A stretch of DNA of 64,000 nt from Ferdinandcohnia sp036965165 (GCF_036965165.1 NZ_JBALOX010000001.1:1-64000); one strand, 5' to 3'. Counted from the stretch's first letter, positions 37,338-45,793 are shown. Notes: generated by a model from the letters alone, not told the origin. Translations and numbers: made by a program.

Positions 37338-37396
37338 TTGCCCTCTTGCTGTTTGTAGGGCGGAAAACCCTGAAACCAGCAGGAGGGCAAGAAGGC
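37338..37396. repeat. Long two-part hairpin downstream of the sugar ABC operon
   Basis: TTGCCCTCTTGCTG and CAGCAGGAGGGCAA pair with one bulge, and inside the loop AGGG pairs with CCCT around CGGAAAA. There is no clear T-run on either strand, so it may be an RNA-processing or 3' protecting structure for the minus-strand operon rather than a terminator. Confidence 0.55.
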
Positions 37397-37435
37397 AATA
37401 ATTAATTCCTATTTTCTACTCTACGTATAGGCCAA

Positions 37436-38257
37436 CTACCCCTTCACAGAACCTGCAAGGAGTCCACGAACAAAGTATTTGCCGAGGAAGATATATACGA
37501 GCAAGGTAGGTAGGGCTGCAAGTAAAGCTCCCGCCATTTGCACATTCCATTGAACAATTTGACTACCTGATAGATTTTGTAAGGCGACCATGATAGGCTG
37601 TTGGTCAGATGTCGTGATCGTCACCGCAAATAAGAACTCATTCCAAATGTTTGTAAATTGCCAGATGGCAACGACAACAAATCCTGAAATGGAAAGTGGG
37701 ACCATAATATATCTAAAAATTCTCACGAAGCCAGCTCCATCAATTTTTGCTGATTCAATCATTTCATCAGGAATATTGGCGTAAAAGTTCCTGAACATGA
37801 GTGTTGTAATCGGAATCCCATACACAACATGCACAAAAATGAGTCCAGTAATCGTGTTATAAAGTCCGACCTCACGTAAAAATTGAATCATTGGAATTAA
37901 AATACTTTGGTATGGGATAAACATCCCGAATAGAATCAAAGTAAATAACGTGTTGGCCCCTTTAAAGCGCCATTTCGATAATACATAACCATTTAATGCA
38001 CCTAATAGAGCGGACAGCAACGTCGCGGGTACGACTAAATAAATCGAATTAAGAAAATTAGGGACAAGCTTTTCAAAGGCTACCTGGTAGCTGCTAAAGT
38101 CGAGTGTCGCAGGTAATTTCCACATCTGGCTTAATGAGATTTGATCAAGCGGCTTGAGGCTAGTCACAATAATCACGTAAACGGGCATTAAATAAAAAAG
38201 GCTGAGGCCAATTAAAACAAGGTAAAGCAAAGGTCGAGTAACTGTTTTAATGGTCAT
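37436..38257 (-). CDS. Sugar ABC transporter permease, MalG-like (second operon)
   Basis: The 273-residue six-segment permease has the EAA-type loop ESAKIDGAGFVRIFRYIMVPL. It overlaps the upstream permease by one base. A second, truncated copy of its C-terminus lies at 31496-31811 on the other side of the GH2 gene. Its ATPase partner is not encoded here. Confidence 0.93.
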   Translation of the reverse strand: MTIKTVTRPLLYLVLIGLSLFYLMPVYVIIVTSLKPLDQISLSQMWKLPATLDFSSYQVAFEKLVPNFLNSIYLVVPATLLSALLGALNGYVLSKWRFKGANTLFTLILFGMFIPYQSILIPMIQFLREVGLYNTITGLIFVHVVYGIPITTLMFRNFYANIPDEMIESAKIDGAGFVRIFRYIMVPLSISGFVVVAIWQFTNIWNEFLFAVTITTSDQQPIMVALQNLSGSQIVQWNVQMAGALLAALPTLLVYIFLGKYFVRGLLAGSVKG

Positions 38258-39234
38258 TATGCTTCACCCTTTCTACTTGAGATCAAATACGGAACAATAA
38301 AAATGGCAACTGAGATTAACATGATGATTGCAATGGCAGCCCCATTTGCGTAATAATTACCGCGGAATGTCGTTTCAAACATGTATACACCTGGAACGTC
38401 AGTCACAAAGTTTGCCCCAGGACCGGTCATCGCATAAATTAAATCAAATATCTTAAGTGAGATATGGGCCATAATAATCACGACACTCACCGTAATTGGA
38501 CGTAGCATTGGGAGAATAATCTTTGTGTAAATTTGAAATTCATTTGCACCGTCCATACGTGCAGCTTCTCTAACTTCATCAGGTATTCCGCGTAGTCCCG
38601 CAAGATACATGGCAAGCGAGAATCCCGTCATTTGCCAAACTGCGGCAATGATTACAGCGATGATAGCAAATGGAATCCCAAACTCAATTTTCCCCCAATT
38701 AAATCCAAATAGGATCTCGGTATTTGTATACCATTTTGAATTAAGTCCGATTTTTTCTAAAAATAAGTTCACACCCGTGGAAGGATTTAACAACCACTGC
38801 CATACGACTCCCGTTACAACAAAAGATAAGGCCATTGGGAAAAAGAAAATATTACGGAAGATGGGCTCCCCTTTTAATAGACTTTGGTCAAGCAATATAG
38901 CTAAAAGCTGTCCAATTACGATTACAGCGCCGATAAATAAAACCGTAAAGACAAGTGTGTTTCTTAAATCCGCTTGGAAACGGAAGTCTCCAAATAAATA
39001 GAGATAGTTTTTCGGGCCGGCAAATGACATATCAGGAACAAGTGAATTCCAATTACTAAGAGAAACGTATCCAGTCCATCCAATAAACCCATAAACAAAA
39101 ATGACAATTAGGAGAATAGAGGGTAAAAGGAAGCCGATGGCCAGTAATTGATCTGTATTGAATACACGTTTCTTTTTCGGAGGGATTTCTGCTTGTTTTT
39201 GAGTGGATTTCCTCGACTGTTTCGCTAGTTCCAT
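38257..39234 (-). CDS. Sugar ABC transporter permease, MalF-like (second operon)
   Basis: The 325-residue permease has a basic N-terminal tail (about 1-28), six segments, and the loop EAARMDGANEFQIYTKIILPM. It is preceded by AAAGGAGG and separated from the binding-protein gene by a terminator-like hairpin. Confidence 0.93.
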   Translation of the reverse strand: MELAKQSRKSTQKQAEIPPKKKRVFNTDQLLAIGFLLPSILLIVIFVYGFIGWTGYVSLSNWNSLVPDMSFAGPKNYLYLFGDFRFQADLRNTLVFTVLFIGAVIVIGQLLAILLDQSLLKGEPIFRNIFFFPMALSFVVTGVVWQWLLNPSTGVNLFLEKIGLNSKWYTNTEILFGFNWGKIEFGIPFAIIAVIIAAVWQMTGFSLAMYLAGLRGIPDEVREAARMDGANEFQIYTKIILPMLRPITVSVVIIMAHISLKIFDLIYAMTGPGANFVTDVPGVYMFETTFRGNYYANGAAIAIIMLISVAIFIVPYLISSRKGEA

Positions 39235-39254
39235 AGATAATCCTCCTTTATAGT

Positions 39255-39293
39255 AAAAGAAGGGGTGAGAGAGCTCTCATCCCCTTCATAGAC
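39255..39293 (-). terminator. Intra-operonic attenuator between binding protein and permease
   Basis: On the minus strand GAAGGGG-AT-GAGAG pairs with CTCTC-TC-ACCCCTTC, followed by TTTT. The arrangement mirrors that at 23829-23866 in the first sugar operon. Confidence 0.88.
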
Positions 39294-40565
39294 TTATTTT
39301 AATTCAGCAGCAGCTGAAGTAAGTGAATCTGTAAATTGACCCACATCCTGTTGTGTAACGAAAATGTTAACAGCTTGGTTTACCTTTGTTAGGAATCCTT
39401 CTGCAGCTGCAGAACCGTGTGCTAAGCTTGGTGCTAATTTAGCAGACTTAAAGTCTTCAATTGTATCTTTTCCGTACTGGTCGTATTTTGATACATCAGA
39501 ATCTATACGTGCAGGGATAGACCCTTTTAATGGATTAAATACATCCTGCCCTTCAGTAGATCCTAATACAGATAAGAATTTCTTTACATCCTCAGAATTG
39601 GAGAGTCCTTTTGGTAATCCAAATGTATCTGTAATGACCATGAACATTCCATCTGTGTCAGGAGTTGGAATATATCCGAAGTCTTCGTTTACTGTCAATT
39701 TTAAGTCATTAACAAAGTAACCCTTCGCCCAGTCACCCATGACGTTCATAGCAGCCTCACCATTTGCAACTAACTGTGAAGCATCCTGCCAGTTACGAGA
39801 AGCGTGGTCTTCATTGATATATCCAAGCATTTTCTTGAAAATCTCAGTAGCCTCAATAACCTTTGCATCGTCAAAAGTTATTTCTCCTGTCCAAAGCTTT
39901 CCATAACCATCTGTGCCAAGTACCCCTAAAAGAACAGATTCATATAGCTGAGTAGCTGTCCAAGGCTCTTTATCTCCTAATGCTAATGGGGTAATTCCTT
40001 TTGCTTTTAAAGCATCTGCAACCTTGAAGAATTCATCAAAAGTAGCTGGTGCCTCAAGTCCATTTTCTTCAAACACATGCTTGTTGTACCAAAGCACGTT
40101 CCCACGGTGAATATTAACTGGAACTGAATAGATTTTGCCATCTTTAGTAACCATATCAATTAAATCTTGTGGGAATTTATCGCCCCATCCTTCAGCTTCA
40201 TAAAGATCGTTTAGTGGTTCCATTTTTCCAGCGGCAACCCAACCATCGTTGAGTTCAGCACCACCATGAACCTGGAATGTAGCCGGTGGATCATCCCCTT
40301 GCATACGGCTTGCAAGAACAGCCTTTGCATTTGTTCCGGCTCCACCTGCGACTGCAGCATTTTCAATTGGCACATCTGGATATTCTTCTTCAAACAATGT
40401 GATTAAAGCCTTTAATCCATCCTCTTCACCAGCACCTGTCCACCAGCTGAAGATATCTAGCTTTGCTTTGTTACCGTCTTTTTCTTTTGAGCCCGACTCA
40501 GAGCTACATGCTGCCATTGCAAAAACAAATACAAGTAACAGTGAAATGAGAAAACCCTTTTTCAT
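39294..40565 (-). CDS. Sugar ABC transporter binding lipoprotein (second operon)
   Basis: The 423-residue family 1 binding protein has a lipobox MAAC (Cys about 20). Features such as LDIFSWWTGAGEEDGLKAL, PPATFQVHGGAEL, NIHRGNVLWYNKHVF and GDWAKGYFVN resemble the glucose/mannose (GtsA-type) group. The adjacent secreted GH2 enzyme and the divergent sensory genes suggest it imports a sugar released outside the cell. A perfect cre site in its leader predicts carbon catabolite repression. Confidence 0.88.
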   Translation of the reverse strand: MKKGFLISLLLVFVFAMAACSSESGSKEKDGNKAKLDIFSWWTGAGEEDGLKALITLFEEEYPDVPIENAAVAGGAGTNAKAVLASRMQGDDPPATFQVHGGAELNDGWVAAGKMEPLNDLYEAEGWGDKFPQDLIDMVTKDGKIYSVPVNIHRGNVLWYNKHVFEENGLEAPATFDEFFKVADALKAKGITPLALGDKEPWTATQLYESVLLGVLGTDGYGKLWTGEITFDDAKVIEATEIFKKMLGYINEDHASRNWQDASQLVANGEAAMNVMGDWAKGYFVNDLKLTVNEDFGYIPTPDTDGMFMVITDTFGLPKGLSNSEDVKKFLSVLGSTEGQDVFNPLKGSIPARIDSDVSKYDQYGKDTIEDFKSAKLAPSLAHGSAAAEGFLTKVNQAVNIFVTQQDVGQFTDSLTSAAAELK

Positions 40566-40588
40566 GTAAAAATCCCCCTTAGTTTTGT

Positions 40589-40602
40589 TGGAAGCGTTAA
40601 CA
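40589..40602 (-). promoter_or_regulatory. CcpA cre site of the second sugar ABC operon
   Basis: TGGAAGCGTTAACA fits TGNAANCGNTNNCA at every defined base. It lies 24 bases before the start codon of the binding-protein gene, downstream of any likely promoter, a repressing position. Confidence 0.85.
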
Positions 40603-40720
40603 AATTAAATGTAACATGGATAAGAGGGCCGGTGAGAAAATACAATCTGCACTATTTTGCGAATACCTTCACTTTTTTGTGATAACAAAAAAATCAGCTT
40701 AATTTAATCTGATCGGAAGT

Positions 40721-41554
40721 TTATTTCAATGTAATACTTCGATATTCGGATGGTGACATACCCGTGTATTTTTTAAACACCCGGCTAAAATAATTCGGGT
40801 CCTTGTAGCCAACAGAATAGCAGATTTCCTTTAAACTTTTACTAGGGTCATCCATTTCCTTTTTGGCATGGTTAACCCTTACCGATGTGACGTAGTCAAT
40901 GAAAGTGACACCCATCTTTTCTTTAAAAAGCTTACTGAAATGATAGGGACTAAGTTCAACATATTCGGCTACTTCCTCAAGTGTAAGAGATTCATAGTAA
41001 CGCAAATCAATATACTTTTTGGCTTTTATTAGCATCCCATGGATTTGATCGTTTTTCCAATGTTCAGTTGAGTGTGTATGATCCTCACTGATGGATGTGA
41101 TTCCTTCCTTTTGAGCGAGAGCCAGTAATTCTTTCATACGACTTTTGAGTTCGGTTTGGGCTTCGGCCTGCCGTCTTTCATCCTCAATCTCTGCTTTCAC
41201 TCTACCAATTGCGGCAAAAATATCGGCTTTACTGCTTGGCTTTAATATGTATTCCTTCACACCTTGCTGCATCACTTCTTTTGCATATTCAAAAGTGTTA
41301 AAGGCAGATACCATAATGAATTTAATGTTAGGGTGTAATTGTTTTATTTGCCTGACAGCATCAACTCCATCAATCCCGGGCATTTTAATGTCCATGAGCA
41401 TCAAGTCTGGCTGGAGCTGTGTAGCCTTCTCGATGGCAACTCTTCCATTTTGCGCCTCACCGATGACTTCAACATCTGTACATTCCGTCTTAATAATTTT
41501 TGTAATCGCCTTTCGTTCAAATAATTCGTCATCGACAATAATAACCTTAATCAT
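40721..41554 (-). CDS. YesN-type AraC-family response regulator
   Basis: The 277-residue protein joins a CheY receiver (IIVDDELFERKA; phospho-acceptor Asp in LMLMDIKMPGIDG; Lys in LKPSSKAD) to a linker (about 125-175) and a C-terminal AraC HTH pair (LTLEEVAEYVELSPYHFSKLFKEK; ICYSVGYKDPNYFSRVFKKY). ATG 41554 overlaps the end of the kinase gene by 8 bases. It is the output of the adjacent kinase and probably activates the ABC operon directly downstream. Confidence 0.93.
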   Translation of the reverse strand: MIKVIIVDDELFERKAITKIIKTECTDVEVIGEAQNGRVAIEKATQLQPDLMLMDIKMPGIDGVDAVRQIKQLHPNIKFIMVSAFNTFEYAKEVMQQGVKEYILKPSSKADIFAAIGRVKAEIEDERRQAEAQTELKSRMKELLALAQKEGITSISEDHTHSTEHWKNDQIHGMLIKAKKYIDLRYYESLTLEEVAEYVELSPYHFSKLFKEKMGVTFIDYVTSVRVNHAKKEMDDPSKSLKEICYSVGYKDPNYFSRVFKKYTGMSPSEYRSITLK

Positions 41555-43016
41555 GATCAGTCTCCTCTTTATTATCATAAGGAAGCAAAAGTCGAAACGT
41601 AGTTCCGCTATCTTTTATAGACTCAATTTCAACAATACCAGTTCGCTTATAAAATAACTGAAGTCTTTGAATAACATTTTTTACCCCAATCCCAGTTGAA
41701 TGACCGGTTGATTCTTCATGCATAACAATATCCTCTTGTGAAGTTCCGTCTGCAATTTGTCTAAGCTTAGTTAGCGTATTCTCATCCATCCCTGCTCCAT
41801 TATCCGAAATCTCCACATGGATCCGATCTGACTCATGGAATACCTTTAGCTTGATGATTCCACCATCCTCTTTCGATTCAATCCCATGAATAAACGCATT
41901 TTCGATGATTGGCTGGAGGGAGAGTGATGGTATTTCAATGTTTAAGCAATCAGGGTCAACGTCCAATTTAAAATCAATCCGTTCTCCAAACCGAGTCCGT
42001 TGTATATAAAAATACTCTTTCACAATCTTGACTTCGTTAAATAGAGTCGAAGATTTATGTAAATCCCCTAGATTGTAGCGAAGCAATGCTGCAATGGCCT
42101 CAATTAACCTTGATGTGTTTTGTGCCTCTTCTAAATAGGCCATTTTTGAAACTGTATTAAGAGTATTGAACAAGAAGTGGGGATTGATTTGGTTCTGAAG
42201 GCTTTTTAACTCCATTTCCTTGAGTAGTTTATCCAGCTCTGATTGTTGCTTAATTTCGCTTACCAATTGACGAATGTTGAGTCTCATTTGATTAAAGGTA
42301 TTAGTTAACAGTTTAAACTCATCATTGGTTGTCACCTTGATTTCATCACCAGAAAAGTTTCCTTCTGAGATTTCATTGGCAGCCTCAGATAATTGGCGAA
42401 TCGGCTTGGTAATTCCGCCTGATAACCACATGGCAAGAAGCAAACTCAACAATAATGTTGACCCAAAAAGGGATATTCCCATTAAATTAAAATAGCGGTT
42501 TTGCTTTTCAATTTCTTCATAGAATAATTGATAATCTGTCAGTTCGTTATTGACTAATGACAATGTTGTTTCTTGGATAAAGCCTGCAAATTTCGTAGCC
42601 TCATTAAGGTGTGTGGAGTACCGATTAATCTCTTTTTTCTGGAACATGCCAATCGTTAAATCGGTAGCCTCAATGTAACTACTAATCATATTTTTATAAT
42701 TCGATAGAGTAATGGCGTTATTTTCATTTGAAAGCTCACTAATCAATTGCCCCTGATAAGTTAATAGCTGTTTTCTAGCCCGAAAATATTCCTTGAGAAA
42801 AGTGTCTTCCTCTTCAACGATATAGGATTGCACTTTTTCGTTGACGAGATGAACTTGCTGTGAAATATCATTCAATAATAGAAATTTTTCAAAGCTATCA
42901 TCATACTCTGAAACAATTTTCTCACTGCTTTTATAAAACAAAAAGGCAACAGCATTCAAAATAATGAAGATAATCATAAAATAAAGAAGTAATTTCGTCC
43001 GAATTCGAATGATCAT
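41547..43016 (-). CDS. YesM-type sensor histidine kinase
   Basis: The 489-residue kinase has two membrane segments (about 10-30 and 175-200) around an extracytoplasmic sensor, a HAMP domain (GGITKPIRQLSEAANEISEG), a His_kinase domain with the H-box in NQINPHFLFNTLN, and an HATPase (SLQPIIENAFIHGI, EISDNGAGM, STGIGVKN). It overlaps both neighbours (4 bases with the sugar-sensor gene, 8 with the regulator), so the three genes are one translationally coupled unit. Confidence 0.94.
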   Translation of the reverse strand: MIIRIRTKLLLYFMIIFIILNAVAFLFYKSSEKIVSEYDDSFEKFLLLNDISQQVHLVNEKVQSYIVEEEDTFLKEYFRARKQLLTYQGQLISELSNENNAITLSNYKNMISSYIEATDLTIGMFQKKEINRYSTHLNEATKFAGFIQETTLSLVNNELTDYQLFYEEIEKQNRYFNLMGISLFGSTLLLSLLLAMWLSGGITKPIRQLSEAANEISEGNFSGDEIKVTTNDEFKLLTNTFNQMRLNIRQLVSEIKQQSELDKLLKEMELKSLQNQINPHFLFNTLNTVSKMAYLEEAQNTSRLIEAIAALLRYNLGDLHKSSTLFNEVKIVKEYFYIQRTRFGERIDFKLDVDPDCLNIEIPSLSLQPIIENAFIHGIESKEDGGIIKLKVFHESDRIHVEISDNGAGMDENTLTKLRQIADGTSQEDIVMHEESTGHSTGIGVKNVIQRLQLFYKRTGIVEIESIKDSGTTFRLLLPYDNKEETDHD

Positions 43017-44029
43017 GATGGATCCATCCTTATAATGCTTTTTGAATCAAGTGGCAGGTCTGAAGCCCGAATAATCCTGGTCTCTGTATGTACCATATTA
43101 GGAACGCCTTGTCCTTCAATTAAGTCAATCATCATTTGAACGGATTGATATCCCATTTTATAAGGCTCCTGCATGACAGTAGCGTCGATTGTGCCTTTTT
43201 TCATATAATGAATGGTATCCTCGATGGTATCAAACGCAAGAATATAAATTTGGTCTTGTTTTTGATAATGTTCAACAACCTGCGCAATTCCGATGCCGTC
43301 TAATGCGCTTGTTCCATAAAAGGCAGTAACCTCTGGATGTTCTTTAAGGATTTTGTTAGCTGCCTCTGCTGCCCGAACCCTTGTGATATTTGACTCTTCA
43401 ATGGTGATGATATTAATCCCTTCGGCGTGCTGTGTCGCATCCTTAAATCCTTGAACACGAAGCTGCTGGTGAGAAGCATCGAAGTTTCCAGTAATAATCG
43501 CGACATTTGCTTTCCCACCTGTATCTTCAATCAAGGCCTGACCAGCAATAAAGCCAGAATAGTAATTATCGGTACCTACATAAGATGACCGTTTACTCGT
43601 TGCAGCATCGGTATCTACAGTAATCACCGGGATCCCCTTTTCAACTATCTGGTTAATTAGTGGGGTAAATTGTTCTTCTTGAAGACCTTGTGTTAAAATA
43701 CCATCCACCCTTGAGGCAGTAGCCATCTCTAGCGTCTTAATATGCTCTTCCGTATTTGCTTGGATTGGACCGATATATTCAAGAACGACATTTAAATCCT
43801 TAGCCGCCTCTTTCGCTCCATTTTCAACCAGGCGCCAATAGTCATTATCGAGCTCCTCTGGAATAAGCACAAAATGATAGCGAGGCGCCTCGCTTGTTGC
43901 TGTTTCAGCTTGGTTACCAAAATGAAAAATTTGATAGGCATAGTAACAGGTCAGGGATAAGGTAACGAGAAAAAATACCATCCCAATGCTATAAAGGAAC
44001 TTTGAAAGAGTAGACAGAGCAAAATCCAC
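43013..44029 (-). CDS. Membrane-anchored periplasmic-binding-like sugar sensor
   Basis: The 338-residue protein has one N-terminal membrane anchor (about 10-35) followed by a RbsB/LacI-type sugar-binding domain (HFVLIPEELDNDYWRLVENGAKEAAKDL; GTDNYYSGFIAGQAL; AFYGTSALDGIGIAQ; VTVMQEPYKMGYQSV). Genes of this type act with YesM-class kinases as a third sensory component that presents the bound sugar. It is first in the unit; a cre-like site overlaps its leader. Confidence 0.9.
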   Translation of the reverse strand: MDFALSTLSKFLYSIGMVFFLVTLSLTCYYAYQIFHFGNQAETATSEAPRYHFVLIPEELDNDYWRLVENGAKEAAKDLNVVLEYIGPIQANTEEHIKTLEMATASRVDGILTQGLQEEQFTPLINQIVEKGIPVITVDTDAATSKRSSYVGTDNYYSGFIAGQALIEDTGGKANVAIITGNFDASHQQLRVQGFKDATQHAEGINIITIEESNITRVRAAEAANKILKEHPEVTAFYGTSALDGIGIAQVVEHYQKQDQIYILAFDTIEDTIHYMKKGTIDATVMQEPYKMGYQSVQMMIDLIEGQGVPNMVHTETRIIRASDLPLDSKSIIRMDPS

Positions 44030-44037
44030 CTCCTAAT

Positions 44038-44051
44038 TGAAAGCGTTTGTA
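44038..44051 (-). promoter_or_regulatory. cre-like site upstream of the sensory genes
   Basis: TGAAAGCGTTTGTA matches the cre pattern at all but one defined base and lies about 10 bases before the start of the sugar-sensor gene, next to its RBS GGAGG. Confidence 0.6.
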
Positions 44052-44104
44052 TACTATTTTAGCGATAATTAATTAGGGTGTATATGAATTATTAGGTAAA
44101 AAGA

Positions 44105-44135
44105 AAAACTGCCCTTTTGTTTTTGGGCAGTTTTT
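44105..44135. terminator. Terminator of the 46-residue gene
   Basis: AAACTGCCC pairs with GGGCAGTTT around TTTTGTTTTT, with T-runs on both strands. Confidence 0.88.
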
Positions 44136-44140
44136 TAAGA

Positions 44141-44281
44141 TTATTGTTCTTTTTCTCCTATTTCATTTCCTGTCGTGTATTCGTAGCTTGCTTCATAGCC
44201 AGATTCCCTTGCCTTTGGTCCCTTCGCCGCCTTGTACTGACTGTGAGTGGATTGACCGACTCTGTTTTTCTTTTTAGCCAA
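44141..44281 (-). CDS. 46-residue basic protein with TTG start
   Basis: A TTG (44279-44281) preceded by AAAGGAGG opens a 46-codon frame: MAKKKNRVGQSTHSQYKAAK, then GPKARESGYEASYEYTTG, ending GEKEQ. It is rich in Lys, Ser, Tyr and Glu and has its own terminator. It lies directly after an alpha/beta-type SASP gene in the same direction, so a role as a small spore protein is plausible. I do not recognise the family. Confidence 0.7.
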   Translation of the reverse strand: MAKKKNRVGQSTHSQYKAAKGPKARESGYEASYEYTTGNEIGEKEQ

Positions 44282-44295
44282 TTTGAGTGCCTCCT

Positions 44296-44574
44296 TTATT
44301 GGCGCTTGTTTAAGTTTTCCTGTGCCATGCGAATCATTTCTTTAACCATATTGCCACCGATGTTTCCGCCTACTTTGCCGGCCTGTTTGGATGTAAGGTT
44401 GCCATTGTAATTATCATTTAACGGAATCCCTAAATCCCTTGCGACCTCGTATTTTACACTGTCAGGATTTGCTGGATCTGTTTTGTACCCCTGTTTCTTC
44501 ATTACGCTAGCTTTTAGTTGATCAAGTTCTTCTCTTGCCTCTGGAACGAGTGGTCGACGTTTTCTTCGAGCCAT
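44296..44574 (-). CDS. Alpha/beta-type small acid-soluble spore protein
   Basis: The 92-residue protein carries the SASP core: VKYEVARDLGIPL, then GNLTSKQAGKVGG, then NIGGNMVKEMIRMAQENL. Such proteins coat and protect DNA in the forespore and are degraded at the GPR protease site on germination. The basic N-terminal extension (MARRKRRPLVPEAREEL) is longer than in SspA/B and recalls SspF. RBS AAAGGAGAG precedes the ATG. Expression from a forespore sigma-G promoter is expected, but only a poor match is visible. Confidence 0.9.
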   Translation of the reverse strand: MARRKRRPLVPEAREELDQLKASVMKKQGYKTDPANPDSVKYEVARDLGIPLNDNYNGNLTSKQAGKVGGNIGGNMVKEMIRMAQENLNKRQ

Positions 44575-44697
44575 TTTGAACTCTCCTTTCGTGTTCTATT
44601 TTTTTATAGCATTCCCTAGTATAAATACTAGAAATTCGGTAAAACTTGGTAGTAACAACATTTTTTAAAATATTTTACGAAATTTAGTTTGAAATGC

Positions 44698-44726
44698 TTG
44701 TTTTTTGGCTAATCTAGTGATGTAAT
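44698..44726 (+). promoter_or_regulatory. Possible HU gene promoter
   Basis: TTGTTT (44698-44703), a 17-base spacer and TGTAAT (44721-44726) lie about 105 bases before the HU start. The palindrome CTAGTATAAATACTAG at about 44618-44633 belongs to the same intergenic stretch and could serve either divergent gene. Confidence 0.4.
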
Positions 44727-44831
44727 AGCTTATACGTAAGTTTAATAGGACGAATTTAGCCGAAAATCTTGCGAACCTATGAAAAAAGTGGTAAAAAGAA
44801 TATGTGCTTATTTGGAGAGGAGAATTGAACA

Positions 44832-45110
44832 ATGAACAAAACAGAACTAATCAGTGCAGTTGCTGAAAGTGCAGAACTATCTAAAAAGGATGCAACAAAA
44901 GCTGTTGACGCAGTATTTGAAGCAGTTCAAAATGCATTAAGCAGCGGAGATAAAGTACAATTAATCGGATTCGGTAACTTCGAAGTTCGTGAGCGTGCAG
45001 CTCGTAAAGGCCGTAACCCACAAACTGGAGAAGAAATCGAAATCGCAGCTAGCAAAGTACCTGCTTTCAAACCAGGTAAAGCTCTTAAAGACGCAGTTGC
45101 TGGTAAGTAA
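44832..45110 (+). CDS. HU-family DNA-binding protein
   Basis: The 92-residue HU homologue is complete: MNKTELISAVAESAELSKKDATKAVDAVF, then the beta-arm region GNFEVRERAARKGRNPQTGEEIEI with the Pro tip, and PAFKPGKALKDAV. HU bends and compacts DNA as a dimer. The gene stands alone with RBS GGAGAGG and its own terminator. B. subtilis hbs lies in another context, so this may be a second HU gene. Confidence 0.96.
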   Translation: MNKTELISAVAESAELSKKDATKAVDAVFEAVQNALSSGDKVQLIGFGNFEVRERAARKGRNPQTGEEIEIAASKVPAFKPGKALKDAVAGK

Positions 45111-45135
45111 TTTTACATAATTTCTGCGTAAAATG

Positions 45136-45166
45136 CCCCTCAGAGACGATCTGAGGGGTTTTTTCA
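45136..45166 (+). terminator. Terminator of the HU gene
   Basis: CCCCTCAGA pairs with TCTGAGGGG around GACGA, followed by TTTTTT. Confidence 0.95.
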
Positions 45167-45280
45167 TGACTTTAGACTAGTTGCCCTATACAAATTGCTA
45201 GATTGTCAAAATGTGAGTTTGACGCACCTCCTTCTACGTGGGAAAATAAAGGTATCGATTTTTATAAAGGTAGTGAAGGG

Positions 45281-45493
45281 ATGCAAAAGAGAGTCAATTG
45301 CTTAAAATGCAAACATTTTTACACGACATGGGACCCGAAATTTCCAAGGGGTTGTCGCGCCTTCGGTTTTAAGACGCAGGCGATGCCTTCAGTCACAGTG
45401 TTTAGATCCTCTGGAGCACATTGTATGAAGTTTGAGGAAAGGCAATTGAAGACGAAGCAGAAGCCTTCCTACAACGTAGATATTCGGGCATAG
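45281..45493 (+). CDS. Small cysteine-rich protein, function unknown
   Basis: The 70-residue protein contains CLKCKHFYTTWDPKFPRGC and later HCMKFEERQ, giving four Cys that could bind zinc. Short proteins of this kind near ywdI are common in Bacillus and are sometimes labelled uracil-DNA glycosylase-related, which the sequence does not support. ATG 45281 follows GTGAAGGG; the frame also extends upstream to 45203. ywdI begins 12 bases after its stop. Confidence 0.8.
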   Translation: MQKRVNCLKCKHFYTTWDPKFPRGCRAFGFKTQAMPSVTVFRSSGAHCMKFEERQLKTKQKPSYNVDIRA

Positions 45494-45505
45494 GAGTTGA
45501 AATTT

Positions 45506-45793
45506 GTGAATATATCTGTAGGTAAGATTTTAGATAAAATGCAGCAAGAATTGCAGACGGCAAAAGGTGAAGCAAGTGAACAAAAGGTGAGAGAGCGGTT
45601 AATGGCGATTAAAACTTTATGTGACCTTGTGTTGGATGAGGCGCAAGCTGAGGTTAGACGCGTTGAGACTGTACCAGTGCAGCCGCTGCAGCAGGTTGTG
45701 CAGTCAATTCCGGCGACGCAGCCAACAACGATTCAAAACGCAACGAAATTGAAAGAAGCCGACGCGAATGGAGACTCTCTATTTGATTTTTAG
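45506..45793 (+). CDS. ywdI: YwdI-like (DUF5327) protein
   Basis: The 95-residue protein starts VNISVGKILDKMQQELQTAKG with a helical N-terminal half and a Gln/Pro/Thr-rich C-terminal half ending GDSLFDF, as in YwdI/DUF5327. GTG 45506 is preferred to TTG 45497, since AGGAG (45491-45495) is about 10 bases from GTG and only one base from TTG. The function is unknown. Confidence 0.8.
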   Translation: MNISVGKILDKMQQELQTAKGEASEQKVRERLMAIKTLCDLVLDEAQAEVRRVETVPVQPLQQVVQSIPATQPTTIQNATKLKEADANGDSLFDF

